Shown piece by piece: positions 1-5,217 of a DNA stretch of 5,217 nucleotides. The notes under the pieces are model-generated. The model saw only the letters and a program-made list of their open reading frames with translations. It did no database searches and was not told where the DNA came from. Location: assembly GCA_031732875.1 (NCBI GenBank), contig JAVMKL010000129.1:1-5217 (forward strand), given 5' to 3'. Numbering within the stretch: position 1 is the stretch's first letter; every line of letters begins with the position of its first letter. Source of the stretch: JAVMKJ01 sp031732875 (GTDB lineage: Bacteria; Pseudomonadota; Gammaproteobacteria; Competibacterales; Competibacteraceae). Position numbers and translations under genes: made by a program.

Positions 1-729
1 TGGCACTACAGCCTCACGCCGTATGCCTGGTTCCCGAACATCTACCAGACGATCCAGCTCAACACCCCGCTGGGCGGGGGTAAAACCGTCGAGGTCGAGG
101 TCAAGCCGGACAGCTATCTCAGCAATCTGGATTTCGCCCTGATGGGTATCTTCGAGGCCCGTAAAGGCGACTGGGCGCTGGCGATGGATCTGGTCTACAA
201 CGATTTCAGCGGCGAGCAAGGGAAAATCAAAACCGTGCGGGGACCTGCGGGTAACGAGTTGTTGCCGATTGATGTGAACGTGAACGCGGATATCAAGGCG
301 CTGATCTGGGAGGGCATCGGCAGTTACACCGCAGCGCGGAGCACTGCCGGGACGCTGGATGTTTTCGGCGGCATTCGTTACCTAGGCTTGAAAACCTCCA
401 CTGATTTAAGTTTCTCCGGGCCAGACGGGATCATCGGACGTTCGGGCAGTACCTCCGACAAAATCAACGTGTGGGATGGGATTGTCGGCGTGCGCGGCGA
501 AGTGCAGCTCGGCGATAGCGGCGATTGGTTCCTGCCGTATTATCTCGACATCGGCGCCGGCAACCACTCCAACTGGACCTGGCAGGGCTGGGCCGGGATC
601 GGCTATCGCTTCGGCTGGGGCGACGTCGTGCTGGTGTACCGCAATCTCTCCTACTCGACCACCGGCGATGAGATCCTCGAGGACATGCGCATGGCCGGCC
701 CCGCGCTGGGAGCTACGTTCCGTTGGTAG
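1..729 (+). CDS. Outer-membrane beta-barrel protein, 5'-partial
   Basis: The reading frame is open from the first base and ends at TAG 727-729, giving 242 residues. The ATG at 142 is internal, because coding sequence of the same character continues upstream of it (residues 1-47, beginning WHYSLTPYAWFPN). What is seen: alternating polar/hydrophobic strands rich in Tyr, Trp and Gly, short charged turns, a late segment PYYLDIGAGNHSNWTWQGW, then GIGYRFGWGDVVLVYR, and a last strand ending GPALGATFRW. A terminal strand closing on an aromatic residue is the known beta-signal recognised by the BAM assembly machinery. The opening resembles the first strand of a common proteobacterial family of uncharacterised outer-membrane proteins, in which it follows the signal peptide closely; the missing part is therefore probably little more than the signal peptide. 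No substrate or transport role can be inferred. It converges with the Gly-rich gene on the other strand. Confidence 0.82.
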   Translation, partial: WHYSLTPYAWFPNIYQTIQLNTPLGGGKTVEVEVKPDSYLSNLDFALMGIFEARKGDWALAMDLVYNDFSGEQGKIKTVRGPAGNELLPIDVNVNADIKALIWEGIGSYTAARSTAGTLDVFGGIRYLGLKTSTDLSFSGPDGIIGRSGSTSDKINVWDGIVGVRGEVQLGDSGDWFLPYYLDIGAGNHSNWTWQGWAGIGYRFGWGDVVLVYRNLSYSTTGDEILEDMRMAGPALGATFRW

Positions 730-823
730 AGCGCGACCCGACGTCGATGCGCCGCGAAACCATGGCGGACCCCGGAAAATGGACCGAGGGCTTGGATAGA
801 ATGCCACGCGGCCTGCCGCCCGG
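730..823. other. Convergent intergenic region with weak hairpins only
   Basis: These 94 bases separate the stop of the beta-barrel gene (+) from the stop of the Gly-rich gene (-). Two small inverted repeats are present. At 731-752, GCG + CGAC pairs with GTCG + CGC around a 5-base loop, with a 3-base bulge. At 808-819, GCGG pairs with CCGC around CCTG. Neither is followed by a T-run on either strand, so neither is a convincing intrinsic terminator. They could act as mRNA 3'-end structures or with Rho, but that is speculation. Confidence 0.3.
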
Positions 824-1267
824 TCATTTACTCTGCCATCCCTCGACCGCTCCGTACCCCCCCCAGTAAGGTCGCGGATTGTACCCTCCGCAGTTATAGT
901 AGGGGACGCCACCCACGATCACCGAATCGCAACCGCCGGGCGGTGGGGGGCCCGGAGGTCCGACCACGACCGGCGGCTGCGACGCATTGGCAATGGCGGA
1001 TCCGACGAGGGCGCCGACGGCCAGACCGACGAAGGCGGCGCCCGCCGTCCCACAATTCCAGCAGCCGCCCGGGTAGCCGCCGTAATAACCCCGATAGCCC
1101 CCATAATAACCCCGGTAGCCCCCGTAGTAACCATGGTAACCTGGACCTCCGTAGTAGCCGCCGCCATAGTAGCCACCAGAAGAACTCCATGCGCTCGCGC
1201 CTTGCAAAGGTAGCAATACGGCGAGGGCCGCCACCGCCAGAAGTACCCCATATCGCCTCGTTTTCAT
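824..1267 (-). CDS. Secreted Gly/Tyr-rich glycine-zipper protein
   Basis: A complete 147-residue protein. The start ATG (1267-1265) is chosen because it begins a clear Sec signal peptide and has a good ribosome-binding site. The longer open frame upstream runs through the N gap and is not real. Order of parts: signal peptide 1-26 (MKTRR, hydrophobic core, cleavage expected after GASA); Tyr/Gly-rich segment 30-68 with three YxGYYGG heptads at 44-64; a CWNC pair (C69, C72); a glycine zipper with G81, G85 and G89 in GxxxGxxxG spacing inside a hydrophobic stretch of about 75-93; a Pro/Gly stretch at 98-112; and a Tyr-rich tail with C113 and C126 around GGVPYYNCGG. It is exported to the periplasm or envelope. 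The zipper suggests membrane association or self-assembly, and the four cysteines could form disulfides. Similar small Gly-rich plus proline-rich proteins are widespread and uncharacterised in proteobacteria. I do not recognise a specific function. Confidence 0.8.
   Translation of the reverse strand: MKTRRYGVLLAVAALAVLLPLQGASAWSSSGGYYGGGYYGGPGYHGYYGGYRGYYGGYRGYYGGYPGGCWNCGTAGAAFVGLAVGALVGSAIANASQPPVVVGPPGPPPPGGCDSVIVGGVPYYNCGGYNPRPYWGGYGAVEGWQSK
1076..1138 (-). repeat. Three tandem 21-bp units (YxGYYGG heptads)
   Basis: Three in-frame 21-base units encode residues 44-50, 51-57 and 58-64 of the Gly/Tyr-rich protein: YHGYYGG, YRGYYGG, YRGYYGG. On the plus strand the units share a taataacccc-type core and differ at a few, mostly synonymous, positions. 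A partial fourth unit (YPGG) follows, and degenerate YYGG units precede at residues 33-41. The repeat lies inside the coding region, and its 21-bp unit keeps the frame if copy number changes. Confidence 0.85.
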
Positions 1268-1273
1268 CGCGTT

Positions 1274-1281
1274 CCTCCCCT
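1274..1281 (-). promoter_or_regulatory. Ribosome-binding site of the Gly-rich gene
   Basis: On the minus strand AGGGGAGG sits six bases before the ATG at 1267. This fixes the start and excludes the artefactual extension through the N gap. The promoter itself must lie in or beyond the gap. Confidence 0.7.
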
Positions 1282-1288
1282 CAACCGG

Positions 1289-1388
1289 NNNNNNNNNNNN
1301 NNNNNNNNNNNNNNNNNNNNNNNNNNNNNNNNNNNNNNNNNNNNNNNNNNNNNNNNNNNNNNNNNNNNNNNNNNNNNNNNNNNNNNNN
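1289..1388. other. Assembly gap, exactly 100 N
   Basis: A run of exactly 100 N, the conventional placeholder for a scaffold gap of unknown length. It truncates the small minus-strand gene at 1389-1538 and hides whatever lies between it and the Gly-rich gene, including that gene's promoter. True length and content are unknown. Confidence 0.97.
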
Positions 1389-1538
1389 GCACAGGCGGAC
1401 CGCCTCATCGAGCGCGATACCCATCGTCCACGCCATTTCTTCCAGGAACCGCTGATCCCGGCCGCTGATCGCGGTATCCACCCGGATCGTGACGGGCGGA
1501 CCATCGCCGGTCGGAGCGAGCGGGGTTGTTTCGTTCAT
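1389..1538 (-). CDS. Small protein of unknown function, 3'-partial
   Basis: Starts at ATG 1538-1536 with a strong ribosome-binding site and is cut by the N gap after 50 residues. I do not recognise it. What can be seen: a Pro/Gly/Thr-rich, probably flexible N-terminus (about 1-15), then VTIRVD (16-21), which could be a beta-strand, a likely helix RDQRFLEEMAWTMG (27-40) and a second likely helix starting ALDEAVRLC (42-50). A strand followed by two helices separated at a Gly is the order found in ribbon-helix-helix DNA-binding proteins such as CopG/Arc-type repressors and antitoxins. This is pattern resemblance only, without a diagnostic motif. There is no signal peptide or membrane segment. 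It faces away from the cyclic-di-GMP gene and points towards the Gly-rich gene. Alternatively it is simply an uncharacterised small cytoplasmic protein. Confidence 0.6.
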
Positions 1539-1545
1539 GCACGGT

Positions 1546-1552
1546 CTCCTCT
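1546..1552 (-). promoter_or_regulatory. Ribosome-binding site of the small truncated gene
   Basis: On the minus strand AGAGGAG lies seven bases before the ATG at 1538. This near-ideal Shine-Dalgarno match and spacing is the main reason for believing the truncated small gene is real. Confidence 0.7.
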
Positions 1553-1724
1553 CTTAGCGGTTGTCGATGGCGACCGGCCAACCCTCTCGCCGGCGCGGCG
1601 CTGGTTCGGATTCGCCAGGTGTCCATGGTAGGCTATCCCATAAGGAGCGGGGTGGAACCTTCCCCGTCTGACTGGCGGTCGTCTTTCACCTATCCGGCTC
1701 TACTCCTCGAAGAACGAAATCCGG

Positions 1725-1742
1725 TCGGATGAGTCGGATGAG
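1725..1742. repeat. Tandem 9-bp direct repeat TCGGATGAG x2
   Basis: TCGGATGAG occurs twice without a spacer, 59 bases before the start of the cyclic-di-GMP gene. It could be a chance duplication or a half-site pair for a regulator. Nothing else supports a binding role. Confidence 0.6.
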
Positions 1743-1787
1743 GACGAACCACTCGGTGCCATGCCGGCTCCATCAACGCAAGCGGTC

Positions 1788-1792
1788 GGGGA
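1788..1792 (+). promoter_or_regulatory. Weak ribosome-binding site of the cyclic-di-GMP gene
   Basis: GGGGA nine bases before ATG 1802 is the only Shine-Dalgarno-like sequence close to the start. The start is also supported by the lack of protein-like sequence in this frame upstream, and by the hydrophilic coiled-coil N-terminus usual for this architecture. Confidence 0.45.
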
Positions 1793-1801
1793 AAGCTGAA
1801 C

Positions 1802-4038
1802 ATGACGCAGGACCAGCACGACGATATCAAAATCCTTCGGGAAAGGGCGGAAGCCAGCGTCGCGCAATGCCACCGGGAAATGATGGAGCTTTCCCGCGAG
1901 GAGTCCCACAAACTGGTTCACGAACTCCAAGTCCACCAGGTCGAACTGGAAATGCAGAATGAAGAACTGCGTCGCATCATGGGGGAACTGGAACATTCCC
2001 GCAATCAGTTCTCCCTGCTGTTCCATCAAGCGCCGGTCGGTTACCTGGTGCTGAACGACCTTGGACTGATTCACGAGGTCAACGAAACCTTCTGCCGGAT
2101 GGTGAGCTGCGATCGGAATCGGTTGGTCGGCAGCCCGCTTTCGGAATGCCTGGAAGGCGACGACCGCGGCGTGTTCCTGGCGCGCTACCGGGCATTTTTC
2201 AAGAACCCGGCGGGCAAGAATCTCGAAGCCCCGATCCTGCGCGATCGGGGACCGGCGTTTCATGCCTACATGGAGGGCGCCATCCTCAACACCCCTCCAC
2301 GGCACCGACAGGAAAACAATCCGACCCTGCTGCTTCTGGCGATCACCGACATCACGCAACGAAAATTGGCGGAGCAGGCGCTGAAGGAAAGTGAAATGCG
2401 GCTCAACCTCGCCATTCACGGCGCCAGGATCGGATTATGGGACTGGATGGTGCAGAGCGGCAAAACCGTTTTCAACGACAAATGGGCGGAACTGATCGGC
2501 TTTACCCTGGATGAGTTATACCAGACCGGCATGGAGAGTTGGCTTGAGTTGCTCCATCCGGAAGATATGCAACAATCCAGCGAGATATTGGAGAGGCACT
2601 TCCGCGGCGAGCTGGAATATTACGAACTCGAAGCCCGGCTCAAGCATAAAAACGGCCACTGGGTCTGGGTGCTGATCCGGGGCAAGGTGACGGAGTGGAA
2701 GGATGGGAAGCCGGCCCGCATGATCGGAACCCATATCGATATCACCCAGCACAAACGGGCCGAGAACCGCATCCGCTACCTGGCCCATCACGATCCGCTC
2801 ACCGATCTCCCCAACCGCGCGCTGCTGGCGGAACGGGCCGCCATGGCGTTGGCTCTGGCTTCCCGCCATCAAAACACCTTGGCGATTCTGTTTTTCGACC
2901 TGGACGGCTTCAAGGACATCAACGATTCGCTGGGACACGAGGCCGGCGACGTGCTGCTCAAGCACGTGGCGGTTCGGCTCAAGGGAATCTTGCGCGAAGT
3001 GGATACCCTGGCGCGCCTGGGAGGCGATGAATTCATCGTGCTTCTGCCCGACGTGGGACGGAATGGGGCTGCCCAGGTAGCGGATAAGACCCTGACTCTG
3101 CTGCGGGAACCGGTCGAGCTGAGCGGCCACCGCCTGGCGGTGACCAGTTCGATCGGCATCAGCCTCTATCCCCATGACGGCGCCAGTTTCGAGACGCTGC
3201 TGAAAAACGCCGACACCGCCATGTACCGGGCCAAGCACGAGGGCCGCAACCGGTTCAAGTTCTACGACACGCGGATGAACGCCGAGATTCTGGATCGTCT
3301 GACCCTGCTGGCCGCCCTGCGCAAGGGCATTCAGACCGGGCAACTGCGCACTTACTTTCAGCCCAAGGCGCGCTTGGCCGACGGCGCCGTGGTCGGCGCC
3401 GAGGCCCTGATCCGCTGGCACCATCCCGAGCAGGGCTTGCTGCTCCCGGATCGGTTCATTCCGATGGCCAAGGAAACCGATCTGATCGTCGCCATCGGCG
3501 AATGGGTATTGGAGGACGTCTGCCGGCACTTGACGGCTTGGCGCGACGCCGGCTTGCCCGAGCTGACCGTGGCCGTGAACCTGGCCGCCCGTCATTTCCA
3601 CGAACCGGGTCTGGCCGACCATCTGGCAACCGTGCTGGCGCGCCACGATCTGTCGCCCGCCCGGGTGGAACTGGAATTGACCGAGTCCACCCTGCTGGAT
3701 GTCGGGCGGGAGACCCAGACCGCGATCGAATCTCTGAGAAAGATCGGTTTTCATCTGGTCATCGACGATTTCGGCGCCGGCTATTCGAGCCTGGTCTACC
3801 TCAAGAATCTTCCTTTCTCGTCGCTCAAGATCGACCAAAGCCTCGTGCGCGACCTGGAAACCGACGCCAACGACCGGGCCATCACCGAGGCGATGGTGGC
3901 GTTGAGCCATATCATGGGCCTGACCGTGGTGGCCGAAGGCGTGGAAACCGAGCGCCAGCGCCAAATTCTGCTCGAACAGGGCTGCGAATTCGTCCAGGGC
4001 AACCTGTTGAGCCCGCCGCTACCCGCCGAGGCCTTCGT
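1802..4038 (+). CDS. PAS-PAS-GGDEF-EAL cyclic-di-GMP enzyme, 3' end in gap
   Basis: 745 residues are visible; only the extreme C-terminus is lost in the gap. Start ATG 1802 follows GGGGA at 1788-1792. There is no signal peptide or membrane segment, so it is cytoplasmic. Order: coiled coil to about residue 68 (HELQVHQVELEMQNEELRR); PAS 1 about 68-187; PAS 2/PAC about 198-316 of the PAS_3 type (GLWDW, WLELLHPED, DITQHKRAE); GGDEF about 322-488; EAL about 500-745. Cyclase site: GGDEF 407-411, metal and substrate residues D366, N374 and D383, and an intact inhibitory I-site R398-E-V-D401 five residues before GGDEF. Phosphodiesterase site: E534 (EAL), N593, E625, D655/D656, K676, E712, E715 and Q732, matching the spacing known from RocR. 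Family knowledge: GGDEF makes c-di-GMP from two GTP and EAL cleaves it to pGpG. Both sites look competent, so net activity is probably set by the PAS sensors. The ligand is unknown. In the nominal frame through the gap the stop would be TGA 4148-4150, which is unproven. Confidence 0.95.
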
Positions 4039-4138
4039 NNNNNNNNNNNNNNNNNNNNNNNNNNNNNNNNNNNNNNNNNNNNNNNNNNNNNNNNNNNNNN
4101 NNNNNNNNNNNNNNNNNNNNNNNNNNNNNNNNNNNNNN
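4039..4138. other. Assembly gap, exactly 100 N
   Basis: A second run of exactly 100 N, again a placeholder for unknown length. It removes the last residues and stop codon of the cyclic-di-GMP gene and the bases just before the oxidoreductase start. Whether these two genes are truly adjacent cannot be decided from this sequence. Confidence 0.97.
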
Positions 4139-4155
4139 CTCACGGGATGAATGCC

Positions 4156-5217
4156 ATGGAAACCGTCGATACCGTCGTAATCGGCGCCGGGGTGATCGGT
4201 CTGGCGATCGCCCGGCAATCGGCGCTGGCCGGCTGCGAGACGCTGATGCTGGAAGCGGAAGCGACTTTCGGTACGCAAACCTCCTCGCGCAATTCCGAAG
4301 TCATCCATGCCGGCCTCTACTACCCGACCGGTTCGCTCAAGGCCACAACATGCGTGCGGGGCAAGGAACTGCTTTATCGGTACTGCACCGAGCGCGGCGT
4401 CGCCCATCGCCGGATCGGCAAGCTACTGGTTGCCACCGACGCCTCCGAGTTGCCTGCCCTGACCGGCTACGCGGAACGCGCGGCCGCCAACGGCGTGCCG
4501 CTCCAGCCGCTCGCCGCCGCCGAAATTTGCCGGCTCGAACCAGCGGTGCGCGCGGTCGCCGGCCTGTACTCCGAATCGACCGGCATCGTCGACAGCCACG
4601 GGTTGATGCTCGCGCTGCTGGGCGACGCCGAACGAGCCGGCGCCACCCTGGTCACCCGCACCCCGGCGACCGGCGCGCGCGTCGAGCCGGACGGGATCGT
4701 GCTGCGCGCCGGCGATAACGAGTCGTTCGAGTTGCGCTGCCGCCGGCTGATCAACGCGGCGGGCTTGCGGGCGCAGGAACTGGCCCGATGCATCGAAGGC
4801 TTGCCGGCCAATCGGGTACCGCCCGCGCTTTACGCCAAGGGCCACTATTTCACGCTGAGCGGCCGCTCTCCGTTCCGGCACCTGGTCTACCCGATGCCGG
4901 ACCACGCCGGTCTGGGCATTCACGTCACGCTCGATCTGGGCGGCCAGTGCAAGTTCGGGCCGGACGTCAGCGGCTGGCCGGCCGTGCCGGATTACGCGTT
5001 CGAGTCCGGGCTGGAAGACACATTTTACCGGGCAATCCGCCGCTACTACCCGGATCTGCCGGACGGCGCGCTGCGGCCGGGCTATACCGGCATCCGACCC
5101 AAGGTGACCGGTCCGACCGAGCCGGCCGGCGATTTCATCATCCAGGGACCGGTCGCGCACGGCGTGGCGGGACTGGTCAATCTGTTCGGGATCGAATCGC
5201 CGGGACTGACCGCGTGC
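4156..5217 (+). CDS. FAD-dependent oxidoreductase, L-2-hydroxyglutarate dehydrogenase-like, 3'-partial
   Basis: 354 residues are open to the window edge with no stop. The start at ATG 4156 (METVDTVVIGAGVIG) puts the FAD-binding strand at the usual distance from the N-terminus. An in-frame ATG at 4147 would add three residues (MNA). Seen: Rossmann GxGxxG at G10-A-G12-V-I-G15; the acidic end of strand 2 at about 33-35 (LEAE); the family block NSEVIHAGLYYPTGSLKA (46-63); GKLLVATD (88-95); SGIVDSHGL-like STGIVDSHGL (141-150); INAAG (199-203); KGHYF (228-232); GLGIHVTLDLGGQCKFGPD (252-270); IRPK (313-316); and LFGIESPGLTA near the end, probably about 10-20 residues short of the natural C-terminus. 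These blocks match the DAO-fold family containing LhgO/L2HGDH, which oxidises L-2-hydroxyglutarate to 2-oxoglutarate with FAD. In E. coli LhgO electrons go to the membrane quinone pool. Substrate is inferred from the family only; another 2-hydroxyacid is possible. Confidence 0.9.
   Translation, partial: METVDTVVIGAGVIGLAIARQSALAGCETLMLEAEATFGTQTSSRNSEVIHAGLYYPTGSLKATTCVRGKELLYRYCTERGVAHRRIGKLLVATDASELPALTGYAERAAANGVPLQPLAAAEICRLEPAVRAVAGLYSESTGIVDSHGLMLALLGDAERAGATLVTRTPATGARVEPDGIVLRAGDNESFELRCRRLINAAGLRAQELARCIEGLPANRVPPALYAKGHYFTLSGRSPFRHLVYPMPDHAGLGIHVTLDLGGQCKFGPDVSGWPAVPDYAFESGLEDTFYRAIRRYYPDLPDGALRPGYTGIRPKVTGPTEPAGDFIIQGPVAHGVAGLVNLFGIESPGLTAC

Larger units (their letters stand above)
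1539..1801. other. Divergent intergenic region
   Basis: These 263 bases lie between two divergently transcribed genes and should hold promoters for both. I see no good -35/-10 pair. The best plus-strand guess (TTCGGA at 1605-1610, 18 bases, TAGGCT at 1629-1634) matches only three of six bases in each box. A tandem 9-mer (1725-1742) and an isolated AAGGAG (1642-1647) preceding a short GTG reading frame are the only other visible structures. No cyclic-di-GMP riboswitch consensus was recognised. Confidence 0.4.

Noticed and set aside
142..729. ATG 142 as the start of the beta-barrel gene
   Set aside because: The frame stays open to base 1 with typical first-strand beta-barrel sequence, and there is no ribosome-binding site before 142.
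808..819. GCGG-CCTG-CCGC hairpin as an intrinsic terminator for the Gly-rich gene
   Set aside because: The stem has only four pairs and no T-run follows on either strand, so it falls short of an intrinsic terminator.
824..1504. A 226-codon minus-strand frame joining the Gly-rich protein to upstream sequence
   Set aside because: It crosses 100 N. The upstream part is out of frame with the better-supported small gene, and a signal peptide plus ribosome-binding site mark the true start at 1267.
1539..1801. A cyclic-di-GMP riboswitch upstream of the cyclic-di-GMP gene
   Set aside because: I could not find the conserved GEMM core elements or the expected paired stems. The region is otherwise unremarkable.
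1729..1962. A 77-codon plus-strand frame starting at the ATG overlapping TGA 1730-1732
   Set aside because: Most of it overlaps the N-terminal coiled coil of the cyclic-di-GMP gene in another frame. It is Arg/Pro-rich with no motif, typical of a shadow frame.
2516..3964. A 482-codon open frame on the minus strand opposite the cyclic-di-GMP gene
   Set aside because: It lies wholly antisense to an unmistakable GGDEF-EAL coding region. Its product has no recognisable domain and is rich in Gln, His and Gly, as expected for the complement of GC-rich codons.
4423..5160. A 245-codon minus-strand open frame opposite the oxidoreductase
   Set aside because: It is antisense to a clearly homologous FAD enzyme, its composition is Arg/Ala/Gly-biased, and no motif is visible. 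It is a shadow of high GC third positions.

Overview
The window is a GC-rich (roughly 60-65 % by eye) stretch of ordinary bacterial chromosome. It probably comes from a Gram-negative proteobacterium: there is an outer-membrane beta-barrel protein, a secreted glycine-zipper protein with a Sec signal, and a PAS-PAS-GGDEF-EAL enzyme of the kind common in Gammaproteobacteria. Genus cannot be told from the sequence. Two runs of exactly 100 N (1289-1388 and 4039-4138) are almost certainly scaffold gaps of unknown real size, so this looks like a draft or metagenome assembly. No translation or spacing that crosses them can be trusted.

Layout. 1-729 (+): the C-terminal 242 residues of an outer-membrane beta-barrel protein whose start lies before the window. 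730-823: a short convergent intergenic stretch with only weak hairpins. 824-1267 (-): a 147-residue exported Gly/Tyr-rich protein with heptad repeats, a CxxC pair, a glycine zipper and a polyproline stretch. Gap 1. 1389-1538 (-): the first 50 residues of a small unrecognised protein, possibly ribbon-helix-helix-like, cut by the gap. 1539-1801: a divergent intergenic region of 263 bases. 1802-4038 (+): a large cytoplasmic cyclic-di-GMP enzyme, complete except for its last few residues, which are lost in gap 2. 4156-5217 (+): an FAD-dependent oxidoreductase resembling L-2-hydroxyglutarate dehydrogenase/oxidase, running off the window probably only about 10-20 residues before its end.

How the genes relate. 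Nothing shows that they form one pathway. The cyclic-di-GMP enzyme and the oxidoreductase share a strand and may be adjacent. If the nominal 100-base gap preserved the reading frame, the first would stop in a TGA overlapping an ATG of the second (ATGA, 4147-4150), but that rests on gap length. The two minus-strand small genes may be co-oriented neighbours and are divergent from the cyclic-di-GMP gene. The envelope proteins (beta-barrel and Gly-rich) converge.

I found no CRISPR array, tRNA, rRNA, insertion sequence, riboswitch or recognisable defence system, and no convincing new system. The points most worth a second look are the fully intact dual cyclase/phosphodiesterase sites in one protein, the repeat architecture of the Gly/Tyr-rich protein, and the truncated small gene beside gap 1.
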